64,000 nt of DNA from Pachyseris speciosa (GCA_016490735.1 JAEMWC010000135.1:1231001-1295000); one strand, 5' to 3'; positions 13,769 to 24,865 are shown, counted from the stretch's first letter. Notes: generated by a model not told the origin, from the sequence alone. Numbers and translations are program-made.

Positions 13769-16700
13769 TGAGTTAAAATCTATTTCAATGATTGTCACAG
13801 ATAACCCAAGCTCGGCAGGAGGCATGCATGGAGATCAGGATGGCACAGGATATCAACAAGGTGGAGGCAGAGGATTTGGTTACAACCGTGGAGGATTCAG
13901 AGGCCGTGGATTCCCTATCCGTCCAGGAATGGGGCGAGGGTTTGAACATGGACCTCCACCTGGTGACATGGGTCGTGGAGGACCCTGGATGGGTAAGTAG
14001 GATGTGGATTTATGTTGCATTTTGAATTGTTTTATATTTTCTTGGTTTACGTTACAGTGGCATAATTACCATGATTATTAAGTACGTGGAAAAAAGCCCT
14101 AAGTGACTTCTGACCAGCTGTTAGATTTTCATTCCAAATTTCCTTTTATTTGCATGTAACACAAAGAGAGATTTTGACTGAAAATCAAGAGTCACTTAGG
14201 GCTTTATTCCATGCACCCCTTCGTTTAGGGACTAAGGTGCAGTTCAGTGCTAGTTGCTCATTCATTCTGCCAACTGAGAAAATTCTCATCATTGGCTGAC
14301 TTAATACCCGGGGTTTCCCTTTTCAAATGAAGTTGCAGTCGACTTGAACAAAGCAGGTGGAGATTATGGGTGCGCAAGTGCTAATCATTACTGAACAACA
14401 GCGATTCTTTGGCACACAGCTGCCAGTGATTGAGCCATTCACAGGCGGCGAAAATCGCCGGTCGCCGGTAAAAAAGAAAAACCCTGAATACCATGAACAG
14501 AGACACGTTTTCAATTTCAAGTTCTCTATGAAGCACTTCCTGTATTTATTCCTGAAGATGGGAAATTGCTATTTTGACTCTGCTGTGATAGACAAGGTGA
14601 TCAATTAGTCACTCTGCCCTATCTTTGAGTTGCCATTAATATTTTATTAACCACTGCATTCCCTGCATGGCTGTGCACTAACAAAAAATTTTGGTAGCCC
14701 AAAACTCTGAACCTTTGAATTTCAGGTTGCCCAGCATAGTAGTTTTTTGCAAAAACTAAGATTTCCTTGTCACCCAAAGGCAAAAGTAAATTGCCAAGGG
14801 CCACTGGACACTGCGACATTTGTAGCCCTGCAGCTGTATTGTCTCTTTTGTTACCTTCCTGGCTTATGGAGTTCCAGACAAGTAGAACACTGTTATGAAG
14901 CTAATGCAGCTGGAGTGCAGGATTCAATACTGTACATACATGTACTACTCCTCACAGGGCATTAACACAATAAAATTATTACGCAGTCTTCTTGCAAGGG
15001 AATGTGAGGGGAGGGGAGGGGAGGGGAGGGGAGGGGCAGGGAAGGCTAGGGATGTTCAGTGGTGAAGTGGAACAGTTAAAGATTTTGATATTATTTTTGC
15101 TAATACTGCAAAGCAGCAACCTTAAAGCTCAGTATTATGAGGATAAAAAACACAGATGAAAAATGACTGGCTGTGTCACCTCTCAATTTAGCCTGCTCTT
15201 GTAGCTGTGCGAACAGTACACAAGTACGTGAAAGCTGTTATCCAGAATGTTCTTTTGTTGTCATCTTTCAGGTCCTGGTCACATGGGAATGCCAAGACAC
15301 CCTCCCCCTGGTATGCCACCATATCATGGCGAACATGCCCCACCATACTACCCCATGGTACCCCCCCTGGGGAAAAACTTCCTGGTCCAATGCCACCTCA
15401 AATGCATCTACCACCGGTAAGTGGTTTTTCCAAATATAAGTTATCCACAGTGGTGCAATAACTTAAGATAAGGAGTTTCACACAGGAGTTGCAAATAGAG
15501 ATCTTTGCATAGGCCTTGTTAAATTAAGGGGGTGTACAGCTGTAGTTTCTACAGAAACTGTGGCATGGACCTGCTTTTTTTATGGGTGTCAAGACTCTTT
15601 CATTGACCATTCCACAAATCCGGCTTTGTTTAAACTGTGGTAGAATCTAACTCAGCCTTCCAATTTTCTGTCCTGGTTGAATTTGTAAGTTATTTAGCTT
15701 CTGCATAATTGTGTAGGGGTGAGGGAGATAAGGCCAGTGGCTTAACGTAAAGGTAAAGTAAAGGTAAATAAACTTTATTTATTCACGGTTACAATATTTA
15801 AAGCTGCTAGCTTGTGGGGCCATGTGGGGGAAATATTGGTTTTTGAGGAGAGGGGAAAACCGGAGTACCCGGAGAAAAACCTCTCGGAGCAAAGTAGAGA
15901 ACCAAGAAACTCAGCCCATTTATGGCGCTCAGTCCAGGAATCAAACCCAGGACACATTGGTGGAAGGCAAGCTCTCTCACCACTGCGCCAACCCTACAGT
16001 ACTGCCTAATGATGCCGTCATCTGAACTGAGGTAGATGCTGAGCACATGACCAGCATTATCTTGTCAGTTGCTATGGGATGCTCGTTTGTGGTCCTGCCT
16101 GGGGTTTGAACTCAGAAGCTGCTGCTCAGCAGTCCATTGGTCTTGCCAGATGAAGTAACAGGGTGGCAGTTTTATTTGTTAAGGTATTTACTGGTTTCAA
16201 GTTTAAGATTATTCTTTGCTGATTCTTGTCATGTATCCCTGTTTAGCAACCTCCTCCCCCTGGAGCTGGACCCCTTACAGATCACAGAGCTGCAGGTATT
16301 GTTTCTTTTTATTGCTGTCTATTGACTTTAATTTCAAGGCAGCACTAGGTCACAAGCTAAAAATTATTAGTTACAGAATTTGAAGTCTAACTCAGTTCTA
16401 CAAACAGTCATGTATTGGGGGCACCCAACGAGCCAAAGCAGCCAAAAGTTGTAGAAAGGCATTCTCAAGCACTTTATGATGTTTGAAGTCTGTTTAAAGT
16501 GAAGTTTGTTTTGTTAGCTAGAAGAGTTTGGTCTATTCAGGTTCCTTAGCTGATATTTTAATTGCCCGAAAATGTTAGGGAACAACATCCTCCTTCGAGA
16601 AAATGCTAGCTGAAATAAACTTTCCAGAAAGTTTCTAGGGCACTGTTTTTCTTTCCGAAAATATTAGCTGTCGTTTTTGACTGTCAAGAACAGCAATTAC

Positions 16701-17720
16701 GACCTTTCCTAACACCTCAGGGGCTATGATTTCCCCTTTGCGAATCTTTTAGGCCTCATTTCAGTTACTAAAATCGACCCAAGTGCACTCTTTAAATCGA
16801 CACCAAAAGCCAAAGGCAAACTACCTTCCTCTGAACAAAACTACCAAAACTTGCCGTTGGGTGCCCCCTATGTATACCTGACTGTAATACCACATTTTGA
16901 TTAATTTTAGACTTTCTTGAGTTACAGCAAGAAATACACTGATAGCGACATAGAATGTGGAGAATTGCCATTGGATTTTGGACAACTAGTCCATCCAATT
17001 TCAATGGTGTAGCTTAGATCCTATCCAGAAGGAATACCGTTACTCCTGACAGAGCCTTTCACAATAATATTTCTGATGCCATCTTGGGTGAGATACAAAC
17101 CCAGCCTAAATTCTGGGAAGTTTTTAGGAAGTGGGACAGTGGCGCTAAAGTTTGAAAAAAGCTCTATTCCAATGGGCCCTTTGCAGCTGGTTAGTCACAG
17201 GGTAAAAAAATGCCATGCTGGAGGGCAAGCAACACACTGGGACAAAACAAGCAAAGAAAATTACCATTTTAAATGATGTAAACTCTTTGTTTATCTTGTC
17301 CCAGTGTGTTGCTTGCCCTCCAGCATGGCGGTTTTGTACCACGTCACTGACCAGCTGCAAAGAGCCCATTGGTCAGCATGCAGTCATTTTCAAGATGATG
17401 TCATCTGTCTTTACTGGCTTATTCTATTTTGCAGGCATGGTTCCACAGTTTGCAAAGCCCCCTGTTGCACCACATGTGAATCCGGCATTCTTCCCTGAAG
17501 GTCCTCCTGTAAGTTAATCATAAACCATATAAATTGGAGTCTATGTACATGTCCCTGGGGTGAAATGTCAAGAGCATAATCGCCGCCAAAACCTTTTTTA
17601 CCTCTGAAGGAACGTGGAAAGTTAAATTGTGTAGGTTCGAGTGAGGCCTGTAACTTCTGTCTTGCTGAAATTAAAAGTCTGAGGTTTTACAAGACAAGCC
17701 AGACAGACAGACAGGCAGGC

Positions 17721-17757
<37 letters not shown>

Positions 17758-20472
17758 TTACAAACCTCATTTGAACCTACACAATTTAATAATAAAATGC
17801 TGCTGACATCCAAAGGTGGAAAATATTTTCAGAAACAGAACATTTTTCTGGTGTCCATTGAATTGTGGAAATCCTGGGATAAGTTGGAGAGAACAATGCA
17901 GCATGGTGGGAACACAACGGGTAGACGACTGTCCTCAGTTTTTTCATGAATTTTACCGCTACAGGCGAAGTCCTTTCCGTCTTCTTTGGAGCGTAACCAT
18001 CTTTACGTACATTTGGATATGCTCCATAAAGCAAAACTGTACTTGCATAAAATCAGTCTTTTCTTTTGACAGCCTGAAACGTTCCTAGCAGCTGGAACTC
18101 CTGGCGTGAGTAGAATGGACATGATGGCACAGTTCATGCCAAGACCAGGTAACTGGGTGTTTCACAAATAGGTTCCATTTGTCCGTGCCTGTGTCCTCTG
18201 ATAACGCTCGGATGGCGTCAAAACGGGGTAACAACAAAGAAGTAAGCTACATGTATGAGCCGCAGACGTGCGTTGTCAGAGGACACACCCACTGACAAAA
18301 TGGAACCTACATGTATTCGTTTTCTACGTTGTTTTTACTTTCATAAGCTCATGCCGTCATCCGTGCGTCTGTACTTCAATGGCAAACTTGTTAGACCAAT
18401 CAAACCGTGACATTTACGTCCTTCGTTGTATAATTTGGTATATTGTAGGCGACGATTTCAGCGAGTCCATGAAAAGAAATCAAATCCTCGCCAGCAGTGC
18501 CATCAAACGAGCCATGTCCGACGCCAACGCTGGTGATTATGAAAGCGGAATAGAAACGTTGGTTGGGGCGATATCTCTTATTAAACAGTCACCGACAGCT
18601 GCCGAAGAGAGATGCCAGGTAAGGACAAACCGCAGTAGAACCCAGCGTAGACAGTGAATAACTGAACAGATTTATTTAGTGTGATGGCAACTCTGTGTTT
18701 TCCACACTGGGGCAGGGAGAGTTTTACTGTTCTTTCTTTGAAGGGGGATTGTCAAAGGAAAGTTGACATAGGGGAGCTTCATAAACGATGACGCCAACGC
18801 ACCAAAACAATTGGTTAAAGGGACAATGTCACGCTATTTGGCAACTTTATAAAAAGCTAGGTGTCTTCGCATCAATTGAATTCCAAAAATAATGGTCTAG
18901 TTTTGTTATTAAAGACTTTGAAGGTACTGAAACTGTTTCCTATCGCCTGTTGCTACGGATGGCAAAGATGGAAATGGATTGAAACTTGAAAAAATTGGCC
19001 AATTTTTTCAAGTTTTGAAATCATCTAGACATTTATTATAGCCCTCCCTGATAAAATTCATTTGATATCTTCGTCGTAGTTTTACAGAAGCATTTTGTTT
19101 TTGAGCTCAAAGTAAAGATTTCTTCTTGAAACGTGAACCGATCAAATACAAAGTTTTGTCGAAAACATGAGTGCATGATGGTGAATTTTGCTTTCGTTTT
19201 CTTAAACGACATCCATTGCATGATAGTAATGGATGTAATGGATTAATGATTCCTAGTAATGGATTATGATTCCTAGATAGTCCGCCGATATTTTACGAGT
19301 TGAATGAGCTGGCATAATCGTCAACAAGCTCCAATAACGAGAGGTCATATTTTGAAATGATCTTTTTAGTGCCGTTGACATCCTGTTGCCCCTTTTTAAG
19401 ACGGAGGTAACTTTACAGGTTGCTTATGTTCAAAACTATGCCAAAATAGAAGAGTGGGAGTTTTGTTCTATATGTGAGTGTCCTTTACATTTACATCTAC
19501 AAATGTACAAGGAGAGGGCTAATGTGCGGCGACTGGAGGCGTATGTACCGGGAAGTAGCAGATCTAAAGACATTCCTAGCGATCCAACCCACAGATATCC
19601 CTCTTTGGTTTCTACCAAAGTCTTAGCATAGTATGCCTTTCGCAAAGCCACAAGACCGGCTCTGAGTTTGTAGCATGAAATGAGCTCACAATGGTTTTGT
19701 CTTTAACGACAGGTTCTTGTTCAGTCGTTACAAGACTGTCTTCAAGGACTGGAGTTGCAGCTGCTCGAAAGAAGGTAAGACCTGTAGTTTATTTTTTCTG
19801 GATTTCCTTGATGGTGACGGGTTAACTTTGATTGGCAAATACATCTGAATTTTCGAAATCTGCTACCCATCATTGCCGACTATCTTACAAACGTGTTTAC
19901 TGTTTGAGCGCTCCAAAGTTGTATCTTATCCGAGCTTACGCTCGGTTCCATTCAAGCTTCACATTCAAGCTTCACATTCAAGCGAACACTCGCCTCCCAC
20001 CAATGTGGCCCGGGTTCCATTCCCGCACTCAACGCCATATGTAGTTTGAGTTTTCTGTTGATTCTCTTCTCTGCTCCGAGAGGTTTTTCTCCGGGTACTC
20101 CGGTTTTCCCCTCCCCTCAAAAACCAACACTTCTAAATTCGAACATTTAAAAATGAGACCTTTGCTCGGGAAATTGGGCAACCACTCCCCACGCTTTCGA
20201 TCTGAAATAAATTCAGTAATTTAATTTCACTAAAATGATGTTCAAGCTTTTTTATTTCGAACAAAATTGTTCCATGATTTTGCCCAATCCATCTATGATC
20301 ATACCCTTCGATTATGAATAAACGAATGGTAATAAATGCCATGATAGTGAGACCCCCACAGTGATGTTCCAGCTACCGATGGTGCAATATTGTTCGTCAT
20401 TGTAGGATTGCCCTCTGTCAATACATGTTTGCTTCACGTAACTTAACCCTTTCACTCCCAAGGGGTCTCCCT

Positions 20473-20504
<32 letters not shown>

Positions 20505-21248
20505 ATAAAATCTATAAAGTCACTCTTGGAATTGAAAGGGTTAAAAAGTAATTTATCATGCAGGATAAGTTCCTGGTGTTTTAACTCGGAAAATTGGCAA
20601 ACAAATTGTCAGTTTCAGAGTTGCAGGTGTGCTGATTTAACTCCTTTAAATCCCTGTTAAACATTTTGTGCATCCGCTGACCAGTGCATAGCGCCTGGGA
20701 TATATTCAACCATCAAACGCGTATATATACTTTACAAAGAAAATTATGATCATGAAATAGGTCAAATGAAAGAGCAAATTTCATCAAGATACTAAAAGAC
20801 AAGAAGCTGTGCATGTACAGAAGAAGAGGAACTCATTTTTGAGAATTTTCTTCAGGATAAAGCCAACAGTTCCCACAATATGGTTGTTACACGTAAATTT
20901 GACCCAACAAAGACTTGATCATGAGTAAATGTAACGCACTGGTCGCGCGTCTCTTTTGAAGTTTTCAAGCGATTTGTAACAAGGGAATCAAAACCATATT
21001 CCCGCGAGTGGCTTATAATTCATTTTCCGAGTTCATTGGACCATAGCCACATTGATTTCTTTTTTTCTCACAGGTCGACTGGAAGTAAACATCATTATAG
21101 TGACAAGGACGACTATGAAGGAGAAACCAGAGAAAAACGACACAGGCGTAGACGGTCACGGTCTAGGTCACGTGATAGAGATAGGAGATCCAGGTCACGT
21201 GACAAGCGCTCGAGATCACGTGAGCGAGAACGCCGCCATCGAAGATGA
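709..21248 (+). CDS. CPSF6: CPSF6 (CFIm68), cleavage factor Im large subunit, 14 exons
   Basis: Nuclear subunit of cleavage factor Im, which with NUDT21 binds UGUA sites and guides 3'-end cleavage and poly(A) site choice. Exons read from splice sites: 709-804 (ATG at 715), 7171-7219, 7303-7421, 7892-7995, 11412-11477, 12648-12727, 13801-13992, 15272-15416, 16247-16295, 17435-17508, 18073-18148, 18449-18618, 19713-19774, 21074-21248. All junction phases agree except one frame break in exon 8. The product from ATG 715 is about 483 aa (human about 550). An acidic LDLYDDV start is followed by an RRM (RNP2 LYVGNL, RNP1 KGFAMIEL), the PVVTPATKQ segment, a Gly/Arg then Pro-rich middle with APHVNPAFFP, the AGDYESGIETLVGAISLIKQ helix, and an RS-type C-terminus ending in RRHRR. 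Phase-0 entry at 709 suggests an upstream coding exon outside or unseen; otherwise the start is 715. Confidence 0.93.
2049..2133 (-). ncRNA. Type I hammerhead ribozyme, copy 1
   Basis: Minus strand: CTGATGA, stem II GGCC-TAACAA-GGCC, GAAA, the palindrome ACAGCTGT (stem III), then a GTC triplet with cleavage predicted between 2074 and 2073. Stem I closes with GCCATG/CATGGC, an asymmetric internal loop, a 9-bp AGCATTARC/GCTAATGCT helix, a TG/TG loop and TTGAGCC/GGCTCAA. This copy has one C-A mismatch in the 9-bp helix (GTTAATG on plus). Confidence 0.9.
2303..2387 (-). ncRNA. Type I hammerhead ribozyme, copy 2
   Basis: All conserved core bases are present (CTGATGA, GAAA, GTC); cleavage is predicted between 2328 and 2327. 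The stem I helices are fully paired. Confidence 0.92.
2557..2641 (-). ncRNA. Type I hammerhead ribozyme, copy 3
   Basis: The core is intact; cleavage is predicted between 2582 and 2581. One substitution (ATGGC instead of ATAGC on plus) falls in the stem I internal loop and leaves the helices paired. Confidence 0.92.
2811..2895 (-). ncRNA. Type I hammerhead ribozyme, copy 4
   Basis: Same as copy 2; cleavage is predicted between 2836 and 2835. On the minus strand this is the first ribozyme to be transcribed, after a 144-nt partial linker. Confidence 0.92.
3290..3670. repeat. Degenerate short repeats (GAGCGAAATTT words)
   Basis: Irregular repeats built on TAGTTTGAGCGAAATTTTGC-like words occur about six times. 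Within it, 3409-3515 (AAAGTAGGCGG ... GAAACCCCTGC) is similar in inverted sense to 13050-13210 in another CPSF6 intron. No coding content seen. Confidence 0.5.
7996..11411 (+). other. CPSF6 intron 4
   Basis: AT-rich intron of 3.4 kb. The only structure I see is an inverted repeat CAGGGTTGCCACA at 8999 matched by TGTGGCAACCCTG ending at 9335, a short element without a target duplication. Confidence 0.6.
8999..9335. repeat. Inverted-repeat element, CAGGGTTGCC termini
   Basis: The terminal inverted repeat CAGGGTTGCCACA/TGTGGCAACCCTG bounds 337 bp that contain several GTCAGGGAA words. The termini resemble hAT ends, but the 8-bp flanks (GGTATATT and AAATTCCC) do not match, so the class is open. 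Confidence 0.4.
13317..13500. mobile_element. MITE-like element, TACAGTGAA termini
   Basis: TACAGTGAA near 13319 is mirrored by TTCACTGTA near 13500. The interior has repeated GAGGTGTCYGCCTTA words. Intronic in CPSF6. Confidence 0.5.
13585..13769. mobile_element. Foldback MITE near CPSF6 exon 7
   Basis: A long imperfect palindrome: AAAATTTGGTTTACCAATGG ... CAAAAAGCTGACATTTCGAG is mirrored by CATCAGCTTTTTGAATCC ... TTGATAAACCAAATTTTT. The arms are about 85 bp. It ends only about 30 nt upstream of the exon 7 acceptor (13800). Confidence 0.75.
15009..15044 (+). repeat. (GAGGGG)n tract, potential G-quadruplex
   Basis: Six consecutive GAGGGG-type words followed by CAGGG on the sense strand of a CPSF6 intron. 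This satisfies the usual four-G-run quadruplex pattern. Confidence 0.7.
15745..15998 (-). mobile_element. tRNA-derived SINE
   Basis: On the minus strand an A-box-like GGCGCAGTGGTGAGAG (plus 15974-15989) and a B-box-like GGGTTTGATTCCTGG (plus 15934-15948) are spaced as in a pol III promoter. A body with GGTTTTTCTCCGGGTACTCC follows, then an AT-rich tail of AAATAAA/TTTACC words. The body recurs in plus sense at 19996-20133. Intronic in CPSF6. Confidence 0.75.
16414..16870. mobile_element. MITE-like element, GGGGGCACCCAACG termini
   Basis: GGGGGCACCCAACG at about 16417 is mirrored by CGTTGGGTGCCCCC ending near 16869, in the intron after exon 9. The interior contains mirrored AAAATGTTAG/CTAGCTGA-like words and no open frame. 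Confidence 0.6.
17165..17376. mobile_element. Foldback MITE
   Basis: Arms of about 85 bp: CCAATGGGCCCTTTGCAGCT ... CTGGAGGGCAAGCAACACAC and its inverted copy. The right arm ends about 60 nt upstream of the exon 10 acceptor (17434). Confidence 0.75.
17698..17757 (+). repeat. (ACAG)n microsatellite
   Basis: About 14 ACAG/GCAG tetranucleotides in an intron of CPSF6. Confidence 0.9.
18169..18309. mobile_element. TA-flanked MITE
   Basis: GGTTCCATTTGTC (18171) is mirrored by GACAAAATGGAACC (to 18307), with further inverted pairing of GTGTCCTCTGA. It is flanked by TA on both sides, as for Tc1/mariner-type elements. Confidence 0.65.
19996..20133 (+). mobile_element. SINE fragment (same family as 15745-15998)
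   Basis: Begins near a B-box-like CGGGTTCCATTCCCGC and continues with CCGAGAGGTTTTTCTCCGGG, matching the minus-strand SINE. The A box region is missing or diverged. Confidence 0.65.
20443..20544. mobile_element. piggyBac-type MITE, TTAA ends, copy 1
   Basis: TTAACCCTTTCACTCCCAAG at the left is mirrored by TTGAAAGGGTTAA at the right; about 100 bp with TTAA on both sides. A related copy is at 51859-51960. Confidence 0.7.
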
Positions 21249-22444
21249 GGAGTCTCAGGAGGAAAAACTCTCGCGTCGCCATTTTGTTTGTTGTTTCCAT
21301 GAACAGCATTTTACCACTGTAATACCATACCGTGTATTTTTCGTCACAGGCATCACTTTGAGCAATTTTAGCGCTCTATTTTCGTAAAACTTCATCTTCT
21401 GTATAGAATTTTTGACCGTTTCCAATTTATTTTATTTTATTTTTTTGGAAGTGAACGGAGTATGTATGGTCGGTAGCAATTCGCACTCTTGTGTATGGCT
21501 TGGTAGTTGGGAACGGGCGTGCCTCAGTCCGCGCTCGGATCGCTTCCATAGGGAAATATCGGTTCTTCCGATATGCTTCGATACTGCCTATCTACTAACG
21601 AATAAGCAGTAGCGTTTACGTTTCGTGCTTTTTGCGAACACTGCCAGTTCAATATTTGTCCTGTTTCGTACGTGTTGTTTTGCTGATTGTAGCCCGTACG
21701 CTTTCTCGACTCTTTAGAGCCTGGATACAACCTTAGTGATGAGGTCACTTTGAAATCGTGGACGCCGGCATGTATCGCAACCGTTAACAGATCGAGTTGA
21801 AAAAGTCTGACCCGTCAATCTCCCTGAGGCGCGGACAGGTACGTCCAACTCCCCACAACGAAACCCTTCCCAGGCTGCTTTCTCAGGATGAAAGAAAATG
21901 AGGCCCTAAGAAAGAGCTTGTATGACCTATATCACATTTTTCTCACTCTCCTTGTCATTGCGCTTTTTTTTTTGGTAACAAATCATAATCTTTCGTTCCA
22001 TGGCCCATTGGATGGCGAACTCTGATCATTTTACATAACATTTCTAGCCAAATCACAACATTTGCGCATTTCATGGCTCAGCACGCCAACGAAGCCGCTA
22101 TTAGAAAGAAAATTGCTCGACTGGACCATAAAATATCTTGAAACTTGTTAAAGCACGTCTCTTTTTTCTTTGTCTTTTGAGGTGAATAAAAAGAGTTGAA
22201 GCTTTGAGAAGGTTTGGCTGTTGTCTTAAATTGTTTTGTTTGTTTTCCTTTAAAGTTGTTGTTTTTGTTCTTGTCATTGCTATTTTTTCCTCTGGTTGGT
22301 TCCAGGCGACAAGTGGTTACAGAAGAGTATGGTTGTCACTTCATAGCATGTACAACGCGTGGGTGCCTTTTGGGGCTCGTGTAAACAAATGTGTGCTAAG
22401 CATAACAAAAAAAAACGAGCTTAATCGCCACAGCCAAACATAAT
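21249..22444 (+). other. CPSF6 3' UTR and downstream region
   Basis: No coding exon is recognised. AATAAA at 22185-22190 is the first canonical poly(A) signal after the stop and a plausible end of the transcript. Confidence 0.55.
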
Positions 22445-24307
22445 TTAACTCATTTCCCCCCGGCCCTTTAAATATCGTTCCTCCAGGAACGATACGCAAA
22501 AAAAATATTAAAAAATTGCGTTACTTCCGATTGCTTCCAATTTTGGCACACAGGATGCTTATAGATTTACCAATCACAGGGCCTAGTTTCATCCCATATA
22601 AGGTAGTGGTCGCCGGAAGGTGAATTTTTGAATTTGGGAGTATCATGGCGTCCGCGAGCAGGAGATCGCGAACTGAATTATTCGGTCGTGATGAGGTCAT
22701 GCGACAGTTACATTTATTGGATGACGACTTTGAAGGCATGTCTTCAGGTGAGGAGAGCGATTTAGATCACCAGCTTTACGATCTAGATGAAAATTCGAGG
22801 TAAGCGAACAGTCACCTTCAGAACGTCACATTTGCATCTGCTGGACAATCGAGTGTGAGGCGCCACGCAGCTCTCGGAACAGTTCACAGGATTGGCTGAG
22901 AAAACAATAAACAACAGAAACAATGGACCCTAGCCCTGAAAGAATGGAGCTGCGTGGTAATAAGAACCAATGAAATTAGAGGTTACTGAGAGGTGCGTGG
23001 CATCTGTCGAGTGTGTTGTCTTGAAAATACATCGATATGCGATTGAAATCATCTTTTTACGTTCAAAAACCTGCCAGTTAGTTGAAATAGTCTCCCAAAT
23101 GTATATCTGCGTGGTCAAAGCTGGATAAATTTGCGAGAAAGTAAAGATTTTGATGTCCAGAGTAATATTTTTTGATTCACTCGTAAGGACGCGAAAGTCA
23201 CGTGGGGACGCGAAGGCTGCGTGGGACGCCAAAGTATCATATATCACGCACTAGTTTTTATTTGTTTCATTGGAATACTGCAGTCTTTCAACCTTTTTTG
23301 TTTGTTTCTCTGTGGAGAGAGCATTTATCTTTGTGTCTTTTCTCTGGCCAAATAATTTACAAGGCTTTTTGATGGTCAGTGATGAATTTATTTGGTTTAT
23401 GTTTATGTTTGTTATTTATAGTTTCTTTACTTGTTTATTTTGATTATGAAAGTGATGATAGTGGTGATGACACTAGTGCAGATGTTCCTGACACCGGTGA
23501 AGATATTCCTGTGGTGTTGCCTGCTCCTATGGGACCTGCAACCTTCCTAATGTAGACACAGACAAACATTTTTTCAAATTTTATTATTATTTTTTTTTTT
23601 GCATTGCGGTACTTGTGGCAAATAATATTCAAAAACCTAGTCACTGTTGGTTGTCAGGGGTTTAGGAGGGCTTTTTTTCGTCATTTTATAATGTTCTCAT
23701 GTAAGTCCCCCATGTAGACACACCCAAACATTTTTTGAATTTTTTTGTTTTTGGCCTTTTGTGCCATGAGGTACTCATAGCTAACAATATTCAAAAACCT
23801 TGTCAGTGAGGGTTGTCAGCAGTTTAGGAGAGCTTTTTTCATCATTTTATAACCTTTTCATGAAAATGCCCCCATGAGACAAACCCAAAAAATTTTTGAA
23901 AAAAAAAATTTGTTTGGCCTTTTTTTCACCATAAGTAGGTGTTACTGAAAATGATGCAGAAAATCTTGTTTTTGTTTCTTTTCAGGCAGATTTGGTGGCC
24001 TTTTTGCCAATGAAACAAGGAAAAATGTTGTTTTTATCTTTTTACTGTAACACAACTTCATGTAAGACAAAGTGACTTTTTCCTTGAATTTGTTTGCATA
24101 AATTATGCAAATTACGTTCCTTCTGAATTATTTTTACAAACTGTAATGGACTTCTGGAGGAGAAAAGGAGTGTTTTCCATAGCTTTTTTATTCCTCTTTC
24201 AAATGAGGTATAGCTTTGCACACTGCTGTAAATACCTGTGGAGATATCAAATAAAATGTAAATGTCGCCAATTTTGCCTGTTTTTTGGACGGGGGGGAAT
24301 GAGTTAA
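22445..24307 (+). mobile_element. piggyBac-like element, decayed or non-autonomous
   Basis: TTAA (22445-22448) followed by CTCATTTCCCCCCGG, and GGGGGGGAATGAG followed by TTAA (24304-24307), form inverted termini with the piggyBac-type target duplication. A perfect hairpin ATCGTTCCT-CC-AGGAACGAT sits just inside the left end. Inside is a possible reading frame from ATG 22645 encoding an acidic start (MASASRRSRTELFG ... GEESDLDHQLYD) with a GTAAGC donor near 22801, and an acidic frame DDSGDDTSADVPDTGEDIP at 23451-23555 ending in TAG. These resemble the acidic N-terminus of piggyBac transposases. The catalytic core is absent. Confidence 0.65.
23551..23950 (+). repeat. About 158-bp tandem repeat, 2.5 copies
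   Basis: Three imperfect units begin with CATGTAGACACACCCAAACA-like words near 23551, 23710 and 23868, each followed by AATATTCAAAAACCT and GGTTGTCAG. It fills the interior of the piggyBac-like element. Confidence 0.7.
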
Positions 24308-24510
24308 AGCATAATAGTCCGTTTATCTGGTTGACGCCAAAACTAATACTCGGTTTAAGGAGCATAATGAGCCAACCCGTAATATTAACCACCACTCGCT
24401 CACCTCGGCCTTATCAAAAGAAGCCGAAGCAGTTACTTGAGCCCAGGATATATCTTTGTAATTTACTTTCCCCAACATATAATTTCTGAAATTTTCAGAG
24501 CAGGTGAAAC

Positions 24511-24865
24511 TATGGTCGCTTTCCATTGAACAAAAATCACCGGTACAAATTTTCGCCGGTCGAATGGAACGCGTCCGACGACGTCCCAGAATTCGAGGTC
24601 ACGTGAATTGCCATCCTGGATGTGCTTCGTCCGCTTATTGGTTTTTCCGCTTGTCCACTTGAGCTCACGCTCGGTAGGGAGACTAAAACCGACATCTATC
24701 GCGAATGGAACACGAAAATTTCGATAATTCTGGAAATTCCATCAAAGAGAGTGCACTCAAAACGTATTCCTAAATTTTCGAAGACTTTTCCCGGAACTTT
24801 GCCCGTTCCATTCAATTTCGGACCGGAAATCTCGAAAATTTTGGCTAAATGGAAAGCGCCCTATA
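24511..24865. mobile_element. MITE-like element, CGCTTTCCATT termini
   Basis: TATGGTCGCTTTCCATT at the left is mirrored by AAATGGAAAGCGCCCTATA at the right, with inner mirrored words CCGGT/ACCGG and GAAAATTT. No coding capacity. Confidence 0.6.

Noticed and set aside
21074..21248. Cluster of TCACGTGA E-box-like motifs as an enhancer
   Set aside because: They are codons for the Ser-Arg-Asp repeats of the CPSF6 RS domain.
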